Shown: positions 1-8,753, counted from the stretch's first letter. The stretch: DNA of 64,000 nt from Lewinellaceae bacterium (GCA_020636105.1 JACJYL010000001.1:2790001-2854000), one strand, 5' to 3'. Numbers and translations: made by a program. The notes: generated from the sequence alone by a model not told the origin.

Positions 1-1693
1 CAAAAGTATCCCATGGGTTCTCTTCCAATTGCTTGTGGCCGAGTGACAATTTACGGTTGTCTTTATCCACTTCCAGAATAGAAACATCAATAGTTTCTCC
101 TACTTTAGTAAATTCTGAAGGGTGAGAATAACGCTTGGTCCATGACAGGTCGGAAATGTGAACCATACCACCGATTCCTTCTTCCAATTCAACGAATACG
201 CCATAAGGAGTCAGGTTTTTAACCTCACCGGAATGGGTACTGTTTAATGGGAAACGTTCTTCGATAACACTCCATGGATCGCTGCTCAATTGTTTGATTG
301 AAAGCGACATTTTGCGGTCTTCTCTGTCGATAGTAACCACTTTTGCTTCGTACTCTTCTCCCAGTTTAAAGAAGTCGCGGGCATTAACCGGTTGGTTGCT
401 CCAGCTCACTTCTGAAACGTGGATCAAGCCTTCAATACCAGGCTGTATTTCGAGGAATGCACCGTAATCTTCGATGTTTACGATCTTACCTTTCACTACA
501 GACCCTTCTTCGATATTTTCAGTCAATACTTCCCATGGATGTGGCTGCAATTGCTTCAGACCGAGAGAAATACGTTTTTTGTTCTCATCGAAGTCAAGTA
601 CTACAACGTTGATCTTCTGGTTGAGAGAAAGCACTTCGCTTGGGTGGCTGATACGGCCCCATGAAATATCGGTGATGTACAACAATCCATCTACGCCACC
701 AAGGTCGAGGAATGCTCCAAAGTCGGTAATGTTTTTAACCAACCCTTCGAGAACCTGTCCTTTTTCAAGACTTGCAATGATGGCATCACGCTGCTCTGCC
801 AAATCACTTTCGATAAGTGCTTTGTGAGAAACAACGGCGTTTTTGATGATTTCATTCACTTTAACCACCTTGAATTCCATTGTTTTTCCAACGTAAGAAT
901 CAAAGTCGATAATAGGTTTGATATCGATTTGTGAACCAGGAAGGAAAGTTTCCAGTCCGCTGGCATCAACGATAAGACCACCTTTTGTTTTGTGAATGAC
1001 GGTACCCCTGATAACTGTACCATTTTCGTAAGAATCGAGAATGCTTTCCCATGCGCGAAGCAATTTAGCTTTTCTGCGGGAAAGGATCAGGCGACCACGT
1101 TCATCCTCCTGTTCCTCAACATAAACGTCAACGTAGTCTCCAACTTTCAAATCAGGATTATCACGGAATTCTGAAAGAGAAATCAATCCGTCTGATTTAT
1201 AATTGATGTCCAAAACCACATCTCCACTGTCAATGCTGGTCACAAAAGCCTTTACGATCTCTCCTTCAAGTACATCGTTGAGGGTAGATTCGTACTGTTC
1301 GAGATAAACAGCAACTTGCTCGTCAGAATAAGTCAGGGTGTGTTTGTTGCTCTGGCTCCAATCGAAATCGTCATGAGCCGTCTGATCTTCATGATCAGGA
1401 TCCAAATCAAGCACCAACTCATCCTCATCTTCTTCTACTTCAGCCTCTGTTTCATCCTCATCTTCCGCTACGGCTTCCTCGGCAACCTCTTCTTCCGCTA
1501 CTTCTTCAGTAACTTCTTCAACGGTTTCCACTGCTTCATTTACAGTTTCAGCTACCTCTGCGGCAACTTCTTCAACGGTTTCCACCGCTTCATTTACAGT
1601 TTCTGCAACCTCTTCGATGGTCTCTTCCACCTTTGCTTCTACTGATTCAGGTGTTTCGTTCACCTCTTCGTTAATATTTTTTTCGTCTGGCAT
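1..1693 (-). CDS. rpsA: 30S ribosomal protein S1, 5' part (cut by window start)
   Basis: S1 binds mRNA on the small ribosomal subunit and helps initiation. The visible 564 residues hold five complete S1 (OB-fold) domains and the beginning of a sixth; the gene runs off the left edge. The start is the ATG at 1691-1693. The first ~90 residues are not S1 domain but a strongly acidic Glu/Val/Ala tract, in which a block of about 20 residues (EEVAETVNEAVETV type) is present twice; in the DNA this is an imperfect tandem duplication around 1508-1610. Acidic N-terminal extensions occur on some Bacteroidota S1 proteins, but the internal repeat is notable. The family call is certain from the repeated VxxIxxFGAxVDL-like S1 signatures; the role of the extension is unknown. 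Confidence 0.97.
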   Translation of the reverse strand, partial: MPDEKNINEEVNETPESVEAKVEETIEEVAETVNEAVETVEEVAAEVAETVNEAVETVEEVTEEVAEEEVAEEAVAEDEDETEAEVEEDEDELVLDLDPDHEDQTAHDDFDWSQSNKHTLTYSDEQVAVYLEQYESTLNDVLEGEIVKAFVTSIDSGDVVLDINYKSDGLISLSEFRDNPDLKVGDYVDVYVEEQEDERGRLILSRRKAKLLRAWESILDSYENGTVIRGTVIHKTKGGLIVDASGLETFLPGSQIDIKPIIDFDSYVGKTMEFKVVKVNEIIKNAVVSHKALIESDLAEQRDAIIASLEKGQVLEGLVKNITDFGAFLDLGGVDGLLYITDISWGRISHPSEVLSLNQKINVVVLDFDENKKRISLGLKQLQPHPWEVLTENIEEGSVVKGKIVNIEDYGAFLEIQPGIEGLIHVSEVSWSNQPVNARDFFKLGEEYEAKVVTIDREDRKMSLSIKQLSSDPWSVIEERFPLNSTHSGEVKNLTPYGVFVELEEGIGGMVHISDLSWTKRYSHPSEFTKVGETIDVSILEVDKDNRKLSLGHKQLEENPWDTF

Positions 1694-1799
1694 TGAAAGA
1701 ATGCTTTTAAAAAGTTAAAAAATAAAATTTATCCTGGGGGAAGAACCACTCTAACCTATTGAAAGTAAAGTAATTAAACCCTTACCGTAAACGGCGGCG

Positions 1800-1807
1800 C
1801 AAAATTA
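1800..1807 (-). promoter_or_regulatory. candidate -7 element of rpsA
   Basis: On the minus strand the sequence reads TAATTTTG, matching the Bacteroidota -7 consensus TAnnTTTG, about 105 nt before the rpsA start codon. No clear -33 TTG lies at the expected 19-21 bp spacing, so the assignment is tentative. Confidence 0.35.
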
Positions 1808-1933
1808 CGCCTTTTGTCCTGATAAAAAAAATAAAAACCACTTTTTATTGCCTGTTTTGGGGCCTCAAATGATTGATTTTCAAAAAAGAATGCGGGGCAA
1901 TGAAATAAATTCATTAAAAATCAACAAAGTGGC

Positions 1934-1965
1934 TTGCACAATAATGTTAAAAACCCCTATATTTG
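1934..1965 (+). promoter_or_regulatory. promoter of tRNA-Met
   Basis: TTG at 1934-1936 and TATATTTG at 1958-1965 are separated by 21 bp, the canonical Bacteroidota -33/-7 arrangement. The -7 element ends 25 bp before the mature tRNA 5' end. Confidence 0.75.
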
Positions 1966-1990
1966 CAGCCGCTAAATAAAAATAGCACCT

Positions 1991-2064
1991 GGCGTGGTAG
2001 CTCAGCTGGTTAGAGCGCATGATTCATAATCATGAGGTCGGCGGTTCAAGCCCGCCTCACGCTA
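1991..2064 (+). tRNA. tRNA-Met (CAT), elongator type
   Basis: A 74-nt cloverleaf folds by eye: a 7-bp acceptor stem (with G-U pairs at both ends), D arm GCTC/GAGC, anticodon stem CATGA/TCATG with loop TTCATAA (anticodon CAT), T stem GGCGG/CCGCC with TTCAAGC loop, and discriminator A. The CCA end is not encoded (CTA follows). The anticodon stem lacks the three G-C pairs of initiator tRNA, so it is elongator tRNA-Met; a lysidine-modified tRNA-Ile2, which also has CAT, cannot be fully excluded by eye. Confidence 0.95.
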
Positions 2065-2066
2065 CT

Positions 2067-2098
2067 AAAAAAGGGTCGTCGTTTGACGATCCTTTTTT
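2067..2098 (+). terminator. terminator after tRNA-Met
   Basis: A 14-bp stem (one G-T pair) with a GTTT loop begins in A6 and ends in T6 directly behind the tRNA. The A/T arms make it usable on both strands. Confidence 0.85.
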
Positions 2099-2100
2099 AA

Positions 2101-2128
2101 TTTTTCAAAAATCAATTTACAATTTACA
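2101..2128. repeat. short heptamer repeat (ATTTACA type)
   Basis: Four consecutive 7-bp units ending in CA (two of them ATTTACA) fill the spacer between the tRNA terminator and the stop codon of the thioredoxin-fold gene. This resembles the ATTTAWM heptamer runs at 28275 and 41862. Confidence 0.5.
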
Positions 2129-2137
2129 AAAACGGGC

Positions 2138-3865
2138 CTACCTTCCCACCACAAAAGGCTCCATGCCCAGATACTGGTTCCCCGAAGATTGGACACGTAA
2201 ATAATAGATCCCTTCCGGCAGGTTGTCAACATTGATTTGCTGCTTTGCATTTTGATGCCGATACTCCACGTTGAATTGTTGCAGGACTTTCCCGTGAACG
2301 GAAATGATCTGAACATCCAATTCATCGTCCGCGCCGCCGGTAAAATGAAGGGTAGATAAATCACGAACGATATTGGGTAATATCTCGATATTAAATGCTT
2401 CTTCACAGGCTAATTGGGCCGAAACCGAATTACTTGTCTCAGACTTTCCATCAAAATCGACCTGCAGCAAACGGTAATAGGCATTACCGGGAGGGTTTTC
2501 ATCAACAAAAGTGTAAACCGTTTTTTCCAGGGTAGAGCCCTGACCGGTCACTTCTCCTATGGGTTCAAACTTTGATCCGGTTGGGCTGCGTTCGATGATG
2601 AATTTATCGTTGTTGTTTTCGGCAACCGTTGCCCATTCCAGGGTCACCGCGCAGTTGGCCTCTTTTACTTTGAAATAGGCCAAGGAAATTGGCAAAGACG
2701 GCAGGCCGGGGTCATTGAGCAGGAAAGTGTGCAAGGCTTCATTGGCAAATTCTCCGCCCGTAAGAATGATATTGTTACCTGACTTTACTGTGAAGGCACC
2801 GTACCCCCAGGAACAGCACATCCCATCCCCGTAAGCATCATAAATATTGAACTGGTAGCAGCCATTTTCCGTAGCCGTTACATTGGCATTGGGTATCGTA
2901 GATTGTCCGTCGGAGTAAGGCGGACTGTTTAAAATCACCACCCCGTTCGGATCAATAATTTCCCAGGAGGTTTCAGAGGCATAATTATCCGGATCAATTT
3001 CCACGGTCAACTGAGCATTGTTGCCGACCGGGGCTGCTTCCACAATGATGTCTTCTTCATCGCCGTTGGGCCTGGAATCTATAAATCCATTGGGCTTGAC
3101 CACCTTGGCGGTCCAGGTTCCGGTCATTGCTGCCGGATAGGAAATGTTTACCGTTTTATAAGCTCCGTGCTGGATATACTGGCTCGAAAAACTTTGCGTA
3201 TGCACTAAAGTGCCCGATGGATCCCTTATCTCCAGATCAAAGGTGTTTAGCGTTGCCGTACCTGCATTGTACACGTCCACAGAAAATTCCGTCGACTCCC
3301 CAGGGCAAATGTATCTTTTGCTTTCTACTAGAAGCAGCGTGGCATCATGAACCTTATTGTCAAAAGCCCCCGGACACATGGTCAGTACATCATTCCAAAA
3401 AGTCCACTTTGAAGTGCGTGAGATCTCTGAAGCCGTACCGGCACCACAATGCAAAAACAATGTGGGATAACCGCCAAAATTGTAATGGGACGCGACCGAG
3501 GGTCCCTGTCCATTAGGTCCGATGATCGGGTATGGAGTCCCTTCGGTCCAGTCCCCCATGGAATCTCCTCCTCCCTGGAGTTGGGAAACGGATGACCCTG
3601 AATCACAATCGATAAAAAATACCATAAATTCATTAGTGCCTCCGGGGCCAAAATCGTGGTAAAGCGATTCCATGATTCCGGTGGAATGCCAATCCCAACA
3701 TGGAGGGCACCAGTGAGCGGAAAGATCGACCAGGAGAGCCTTGCCATAATGATCGCTGGGACTTTGTGTATTGCCTTGCCAGTCTGTTGCCGTCCAGTTC
3801 TGTGCATGGAGGATCGTGGAAAAAGACAGCAAAACCGTCAAAAGGGAAAAGAGAAATTGCTTCAT
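2138..3865 (-). CDS. secreted thioredoxin-fold protein with T9SS type A sorting domain
   Basis: A 575-aa exported protein of unknown target. Residues 1-21 form a Sec signal peptide (cleavage near LHA/QNW). A TlpA/thioredoxin-like fold follows with active-site motif WCPPC (Cys53 and Cys56) and a cis-Pro-like GGYPT near residue 130. The middle consists of Ig-like beta modules, and the last ~80 residues are a T9SS sorting domain ending in a PEGIYYLRVQ-type motif. It should therefore cross the outer membrane through the T9SS, whose PorU/PorV components are encoded at 17.3-22.8 kb. A CxxC thioredoxin fold delivered to the cell surface or medium suggests thiol-disulfide chemistry on surface proteins, or only a structural fold; the sequence cannot decide. 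Single gene, own transcript. Confidence 0.85.
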   Translation of the reverse strand: MKQFLFSLLTVLLSFSTILHAQNWTATDWQGNTQSPSDHYGKALLVDLSAHWCPPCWDWHSTGIMESLYHDFGPGGTNEFMVFFIDCDSGSSVSQLQGGGDSMGDWTEGTPYPIIGPNGQGPSVASHYNFGGYPTLFLHCGAGTASEISRTSKWTFWNDVLTMCPGAFDNKVHDATLLLVESKRYICPGESTEFSVDVYNAGTATLNTFDLEIRDPSGTLVHTQSFSSQYIQHGAYKTVNISYPAAMTGTWTAKVVKPNGFIDSRPNGDEEDIIVEAAPVGNNAQLTVEIDPDNYASETSWEIIDPNGVVILNSPPYSDGQSTIPNANVTATENGCYQFNIYDAYGDGMCCSWGYGAFTVKSGNNIILTGGEFANEALHTFLLNDPGLPSLPISLAYFKVKEANCAVTLEWATVAENNNDKFIIERSPTGSKFEPIGEVTGQGSTLEKTVYTFVDENPPGNAYYRLLQVDFDGKSETSNSVSAQLACEEAFNIEILPNIVRDLSTLHFTGGADDELDVQIISVHGKVLQQFNVEYRHQNAKQQINVDNLPEGIYYLRVQSSGNQYLGMEPFVVGR

Positions 3866-4187
3866 CCTAAAATAGTTGATGTAGATAGTGAATAAATGAA
3901 AACAAAAATTGGGTTTTGCTTAACCTGACAAAGGCTTTGTTTGAAATGCTTGTCCTAAAAACAGAAACACTAAAATAGCAAAAAATCCTTAGCTGTTCAA
4001 TTTTCCGGTTTTCATTTTCAAAATCCAATACAATATTTCACTAGTGTCCCCTTTCGCGGAAATATTCGCGCAGCGCACCAACCGTACATTTTCAGGTCTT
4101 TTCCCAAAAGTGTACGGTTGAGAATGAAAGCTTTGGATAGTGGGTTTCAGACCTTTTAATTTATGTACCAAAAATCAATCGACAAAA
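3866..4187. other. intergenic region with inverted repeats
   Basis: No gene seen. The spacer separates two divergent genes. It contains a perfect 10-bp inverted repeat (CAACCGTACA at 4079-4088, TGTACGGTTG at 4111-4120) with a 22-bp loop, and a short CGCG...CGCG palindrome near 4056. These may be binding sites or a terminator-like hairpin; neither has a T-tract. Confidence 0.5.
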
Positions 4188-4218
4188 TTTGAAAAACACA
4201 AAAAAATGACTAAATTTG
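4188..4218 (+). promoter_or_regulatory. promoter of the XRE-Fic gene
   Basis: TTTG at 4188-4191 and TAAATTTG at 4211-4218 are spaced by 19 bp, a full Bacteroidota promoter. Transcription should start near 4224, which excludes the upstream in-frame ATG codons and supports translation from 4239. Confidence 0.8.
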
Positions 4219-4222
4219 TCAT
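4206..4222. promoter_or_regulatory. palindromic operator over the Fic promoter
   Basis: ATGAC-N7-GTCAT is a perfect inverted repeat whose centre is the -7 element TAAATTTG. Its position would block RNA polymerase when bound. The adjacent gene encodes an XRE helix-turn-helix, so autorepression is the simplest reading (inference). Confidence 0.55.
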
Positions 4223-4238
4223 GTTAAATAACGTCAAA

Positions 4239-5306
4239 ATGAATTTAGGCAATATTTTAAGAGAACGAAGACAGGCCATAGGCAAGCGAATAAAAGACAT
4301 CAGTCAGGTCAGTGAGATTGATCAGGCTATCATTAGCAAGATCGAAAATGGGAGCCGTATGCCAACTGAAAAACAATTACCGCTTTTGGCGAAAGCCTAT
4401 GATATGCCGTTACAGGAGTTGCATAAAGAGTTTTTAATCCAAAAGGTAATGGATGTACTGAAGTATGCTGATATGCCCCAATCCATTCTGGAGGCCGCGG
4501 AGAATAGGGTTGAATATTTGCGTAGAGCGCCCGTATCCATCCAAATCGAAATTCCGGACAGCCTCCAAACTCAATTGGAAAGAATAGATCGGTTAAAAAC
4601 GAAGTGGATCAACAAAAAGCCGCTTAAAGGCATCCAGCTCGAAAAATTAAACGAATATTTTTCCATCAAAAACACCTACGAGAGTAATCGCATTGAAGGC
4701 AACACCCTCACCTACCAGGAGACAGAACTCGTGGTGAACAAAGGACTCACTATTGGAGGCAAACCCATGAGAGATCATCTCGAAGCGATCAATCATGCGG
4801 AGGCCATAACCTATATTTATGATATCGTCAACGGGAAAAATGAACTGGACAAGCGAACACTGCTGGATATTCATCGCCTCATTTTAAAGTCCATTGATTC
4901 CGACAATGCCGGCAGGTATCGTACCGTGCCTGTCCGCATCTCAGGAAGCGAGCATTTACCGCCGCAACCTTTTCTGGTGGATAAAATGATGGAGGATTAC
5001 TTTATCCATTATCAAATTATTAAAAATAGTTTACACCCGATAATCGTAGCGGCAGAGATGCATGAGCGTTTGGTGAGCATCCATCCCTTCATAGATGGCA
5101 ATGGCCGAACTTCCCGCCTTATCATGAATTTTATCCTCATGAAAAACGGCTATCCCATTACCTATTTGAAGGGCGATGAAAATAGTCGTCTGGCTTATTA
5201 TCAAACCCTTGAAAAGGTGCAGGTGGAAAATGATCCTATTCCTTTTTATCAACTGATCCTGGATAGGGTTGAAGCCAGTTTAAAAGAGCATTTGGAGATG
5301 GTGTGA
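4239..5306 (+). CDS. XRE helix-turn-helix / Fic domain protein
   Basis: A 355-aa fusion. Residues 1-65 are an XRE-type HTH. A Fic domain follows with the catalytic motif HPFIDGNGRTSR (His282). Fic enzymes usually transfer AMP from ATP to target hydroxyls. An inhibitory motif of the [S/T]xxxE[G/N] type, SNRIEGN (Ser149, Glu153), lies N-terminal to the active site, making this a class II auto-inhibited Fic protein. The reading frame extends 33 codons upstream, but the promoter ends at 4218, so the ATG at 4239 is taken as start. It stands alone, with no antitoxin-like partner: the inhibitor and the DNA-binding domain are both built in. Possible roles are a self-controlled AMPylator or a transcription regulator sensing AMPylation. 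Confidence 0.93.
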   Translation: MNLGNILRERRQAIGKRIKDISQVSEIDQAIISKIENGSRMPTEKQLPLLAKAYDMPLQELHKEFLIQKVMDVLKYADMPQSILEAAENRVEYLRRAPVSIQIEIPDSLQTQLERIDRLKTKWINKKPLKGIQLEKLNEYFSIKNTYESNRIEGNTLTYQETELVVNKGLTIGGKPMRDHLEAINHAEAITYIYDIVNGKNELDKRTLLDIHRLILKSIDSDNAGRYRTVPVRISGSEHLPPQPFLVDKMMEDYFIHYQIIKNSLHPIIVAAEMHERLVSIHPFIDGNGRTSRLIMNFILMKNGYPITYLKGDENSRLAYYQTLEKVQVENDPIPFYQLILDRVEASLKEHLEMV

Positions 5307-5517
5307 TAGCATTTTGGGTGCAGTCCGGATAAATTATTGGGTAAGTGTATGGAATTTATCCTGACTGGCTCCACCTCCAGACTTAATCTGTAAATTCATC
5401 AGGAAAAGACCATTAACCTGAGCCTTCTCCTGTAATTTATTTTCATATTTTTTTTATACCCTGATGGTTTAACCACTCAGGAATATCATTTTAAACCTCC
5501 AGAACACGGGAAAATTA

Positions 5518-6273
5518 TTACAGCTTTGTCAGCTGGTAAATCACCGGCTTACTCGGGCTCGCATCCACTTCAAGACTTGTGATCTGAACATTCAAGAGGT
5601 ACAGACCATCCGTCACGACATCCGGCACATAAACCAACTCAGTGATCGTAGCGGATCGACGAATATCTTCCGGATATTTCCAAAACGCCTTATGAGCCAG
5701 CAATTTGCCTCCATCCTCTTCCCTGTCCACGGAAGGAAGATCCGTCAATAGGTGATTGATGCCTCTTTCAACGAGAAAACTGATGGCGTCATGGTGAAAA
5801 TATACCGGATTGGTGCCTGAATAATGGCGCTTCATTTTTGAAATTTCATTCGGCAGGGTACGGATGATCAAAGCTTCAACATCATCGTGATGAAAAACCT
5901 GCTCCAATGATCTGCGAAGGATAATGCGGTCCCCGTTTTCCAATGTTTCCGGCGTAACGGTAACCAGCCTTGCCGGAAAGTGAAAAGTTTTCAGGCATTG
6001 GTTAATGGTAAATCGCTCGCGGGCAATATGGCCCACACATTCGGTATGGGTGCCGTTGCCGTGCGGGTTGAGTTTGATGTTCATAAAATTGACCGGACCG
6101 CCCTGTTCGGTGGAACCGATAAAATCCCCCGCAACCACCGGCGATACTTCAAGAGGGGGAGCGTAAAAACAATTCACCGTTTCGTTTCCTGCGTCCAGTG
6201 GGATTGATATATCAATAGGCACCTGAAGATCTGCCTGGTAGGGTTTACCGTTATGTATAAGCTTTATTTTCAT
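5518..6273 (-). CDS. cyclase / kynurenine formamidase-like family hydrolase
   Basis: A 251-aa protein of the cyclase superfamily (PF04199), metal-dependent hydrolases that include kynurenine formamidase. The metal motif, canonically HxGTHxDxPxH, appears here as HGNGTHTECVGH (residues 71-82): the first His is shifted by one, Asp is replaced by Glu78, and Pro is absent, while His76 and His82 remain. This variant may bind metal differently, so the substrate is not assignable. It is last in an operon with an Omp85-like gene and nadK; its start lies 41 nt after the nadK stop. Cytoplasmic, no signal peptide. Confidence 0.8.
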   Translation of the reverse strand: MKIKLIHNGKPYQADLQVPIDISIPLDAGNETVNCFYAPPLEVSPVVAGDFIGSTEQGGPVNFMNIKLNPHGNGTHTECVGHIARERFTINQCLKTFHFPARLVTVTPETLENGDRIILRRSLEQVFHHDDVEALIIRTLPNEISKMKRHYSGTNPVYFHHDAISFLVERGINHLLTDLPSVDREEDGGKLLAHKAFWKYPEDIRRSATITELVYVPDVVTDGLYLLNVQITSLEVDASPSKPVIYQLTKL

Positions 6274-6286
6274 CCGTACAATTCAC

Positions 6287-6307
6287 ATTAGTCTTTAATC
6301 TTTAGCC
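6287..6307. repeat. TTTARYC heptamer repeat
   Basis: Three consecutive 7-bp units (ATTAGTC, TTTAATC, TTTAGCC) sit between the cyclase gene start and the nadK stop. The same heptamer recurs at 40146, 52002 and 62043. Confidence 0.6.
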
Positions 6308-6314
6308 TTTAAAA

Positions 6315-7196
6315 TCAATTTCTCGCATCCGTACCCCATGCCAATTTTTTGTGGAGGGTTTCCATAAAATGCACATCGTGCAACTGAACGATCCTTGCGG
6401 AAAAGTCATTTTTTCGGATCGCCAGCTGATGCTGTACGGTCACCACATCAAACCTCGAATCGAGCGTACAAAGGTAGTTTTCCGTACGACCTTCAATTTC
6501 AAAAGAAAGCACCGAATCATCCGGGATCACGATAGGGCGTACATTGAGGTTATGTGGCGCAACAGGAGTGACCACAAAATTGCCCGAACCCGGAAAAATG
6601 ATGGGTCCGCCACAACTCAAAGAATAAGCTGTTGAGCCCGTCGGCGTAGCTATGATCAACCCGTCAGCCCAGTAGGAATTGAGGTAAGCGCCATTGATGT
6701 AAGTATGTACCGTGATCATGGAAGAGGTGTCTCTTTTCAGCAGGGTAAAATCATTCAGGGCAAAAGGCTGTCCGTTAAACAATGGAAAATTGGATTCCAG
6801 GTAGAGCATGGTTCGGTCCTGAATGGTGTACATCCCTTTTTGTAGGGAAAGGATGGCCTCCCGGATCCGTTTTTTTTCAATGCTGGCCAAAAAACCGAGC
6901 CGACCAAGATTGATCCCCACAATGGGCACCCCACTATCCTGCACAAGAGTCAATGCATCCAGGATGGTTCCATCTCCGCCCATAGTAATAAAAAAGTCGA
7001 TTTTTTTTACGCTGAAATCCAGGTGGTTTTCAAAAATACCAACCTCGCGACGGAAATCCACCACTTCCTTCAGTTCCTCAAAAAAAGGTTCGTAAATAAA
7101 GGGAATGATCTGTTCCTCAAACAGAACATCGAACAGATCCTGAAGGTAGGGGAGGTCTTTTTTCTTGAATTTTCTACTGAATATGGCTACTTGCAT
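6315..7196 (-). CDS. nadK: NAD kinase
   Basis: Phosphorylates NAD+ to NADP+ using ATP. The 293-aa length is normal. Diagnostic elements are GGDGT (residues 73-77), the NLGRLGFLA segment around 97-105, and the NAD-binding ATPTGSTAYSLSCGGP stretch near 185-200. Cytoplasmic. Its start codon lies 12 nt after the stop of the Omp85-like gene, so the two are almost certainly cotranscribed, with the cyclase gene behind. Confidence 0.96.
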   Translation of the reverse strand: MQVAIFSRKFKKKDLPYLQDLFDVLFEEQIIPFIYEPFFEELKEVVDFRREVGIFENHLDFSVKKIDFFITMGGDGTILDALTLVQDSGVPIVGINLGRLGFLASIEKKRIREAILSLQKGMYTIQDRTMLYLESNFPLFNGQPFALNDFTLLKRDTSSMITVHTYINGAYLNSYWADGLIIATPTGSTAYSLSCGGPIIFPGSGNFVVTPVAPHNLNVRPIVIPDDSVLSFEIEGRTENYLCTLDSRFDVVTVQHQLAIRKNDFSARIVQLHDVHFMETLHKKLAWGTDARN

Positions 7197-7208
7197 TCCG
7201 GAACTGAT

Positions 7209-8648
7209 TTAAAGATTGGACTTAAAATGTAAAAATAACCCTTTTTCGCCAAGGTGGTTAAAGCTGTACTCAAAACGAAAGACAATGTCGTGAAAAAATA
7301 CAACATCCAGCGCAGGGCCTCCTCCCCAAAGCAGGGTGCGATTCAGAGGATTGCCCCCAGTCTCGAAAGGATCATTGGCATATCCCCATCCGCTGTTTAG
7401 CCGAAGATACAATTTAAAGGGAATGACTTTAAAGGCTTCAAAAGGCATCAGCCTCCCAAAATCAAGACGGTAATCAAGTGCCCGGAAACGGCAAAAAGCC
7501 TTGAGTAAAACAGCGTCAATACCATCCAGGATATAATATTCATAGCCGGGTACTGTAGTAGTACTTGACCCCATGATATGGCTATTTTCATAAGGTGGTC
7601 TTGTGCGGATCACGGAAACTTTCCCAAAAAGATCATAACCGCTGCTCCACTTTTCGTTGAATTGAAAATATTGCTCGAAACGGGTGGCAACAAACAACAT
7701 ATTCTTGTCGTGAAAGATCCCCAGTCCCGGCTTGGTCACCTTGGCCTGAAAATACCCTCCGTTCAGGGGATAAGCATAAACATCTCTTTTGTCTAAGGTG
7801 AATGAATACGACAAACTAAAAGCACGTTCCAATCCGCCGCCAGGGGCAAAATATGCCGGATTCAATTCTTCTAAAACGGAGGAGACTACTGATTTCCAGT
7901 TGTAGGACAATCCCCATTCATGGGTGACCTGGTGGCCTGGGCGATAAGTAACTCCGAGCCTTGCCGAGAATTTTTGATAAAGGAATTGATCCCGGTCTTC
8001 ATAAAAAAGTTGTTTATTGCCTTCGGTGAGAAAGTTAATTTCTCTTTTTTTCTGGTAGGAAACCTGGCCGTCCAGCCCCAGTGTTTTGGCTTTGTTCAGG
8101 TAAGGAAAAGCATACTTCAACCCATACTGCCGCACATAACCGTATTTGGCCTGAAAATTGAGCCTGTCCCTCCTCCCCGCGAGATTGATATGGGTGAAAT
8201 CTATCCCGAGGTTGATACGATCCAGATCCCGATGCTGCTCAACCCACCACACATTGAAATTTCTGTCGATCCATTCAAAGATAGGCACTGGGAAAATATA
8301 CCAGGCTTCCTGCACTTCAACCTGAATATGTACCTTATTGGAATGCCCCTCCCAGTTTTTAAAAAAAATTTCCGCTTTGGTAAAAAGGCTTGTATTCAGC
8401 AAAGATTCCTCACTGCGTTCCAGCTTTTCCGGGAGCTCCTCAATGAAAACACTGTCTCCCTTCTGAAATAATAATTCCCGAAAAATAACGCCTGGTTTGG
8501 TGTGGTCATTTCCGGAAACGGTAATTTGATCTATAACGACTTTTTGATTCTGGGCAGGGAGAGCGATTGCCAAAAACAGGAAAGAAAGCAGAATGGTGCT
8601 GCTGATTTTCAGGGAGAAATACGACGTTGTGTAGTTTTTGGAATGCAA
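7209..8648 (-). CDS. BamA/TamA-like (Omp85) outer membrane protein
   Basis: A 479-aa outer-membrane barrel. A signal peptide (about residues 1-32) is followed by one POTRA-like repeat (VVIDQITVSGNDHTKPGVI onward) and a ~350-residue beta-barrel ending in an aromatic terminus (FHFKSNL), as in surface-antigen/Omp85 proteins. True BamA has five POTRA domains, so this short form is more like the small TamA/patatin-associated class; its substrate is unknown. First gene of an operon with nadK and a cyclase-family gene, a combination without obvious functional link. Confidence 0.8.
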   Translation of the reverse strand: MHSKNYTTSYFSLKISSTILLSFLFLAIALPAQNQKVVIDQITVSGNDHTKPGVIFRELLFQKGDSVFIEELPEKLERSEESLLNTSLFTKAEIFFKNWEGHSNKVHIQVEVQEAWYIFPVPIFEWIDRNFNVWWVEQHRDLDRINLGIDFTHINLAGRRDRLNFQAKYGYVRQYGLKYAFPYLNKAKTLGLDGQVSYQKKREINFLTEGNKQLFYEDRDQFLYQKFSARLGVTYRPGHQVTHEWGLSYNWKSVVSSVLEELNPAYFAPGGGLERAFSLSYSFTLDKRDVYAYPLNGGYFQAKVTKPGLGIFHDKNMLFVATRFEQYFQFNEKWSSGYDLFGKVSVIRTRPPYENSHIMGSSTTTVPGYEYYILDGIDAVLLKAFCRFRALDYRLDFGRLMPFEAFKVIPFKLYLRLNSGWGYANDPFETGGNPLNRTLLWGGGPALDVVFFHDIVFRFEYSFNHLGEKGLFLHFKSNL

Positions 8649-8753
8649 TGCCCTATATTTTCAACAAAGAAAATGAACTCGGGCGTGGTTTGCAACTTTA
8701 GTTCTATAAATTACGGGTAAGTAGATATAATAACGTCGGATGAAAAATTAAAT

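Noticed and set aside
1991..2064. Initiator tRNA-fMet
   Set aside because: The anticodon stem is CATGA/TCATG without the three consecutive G-C pairs that mark initiators.
7920..8471. 183-residue plus-strand frame opposite the Omp85-like gene
   Set aside because: Shadow of a well-supported beta-barrel gene; no motifs or promoter.
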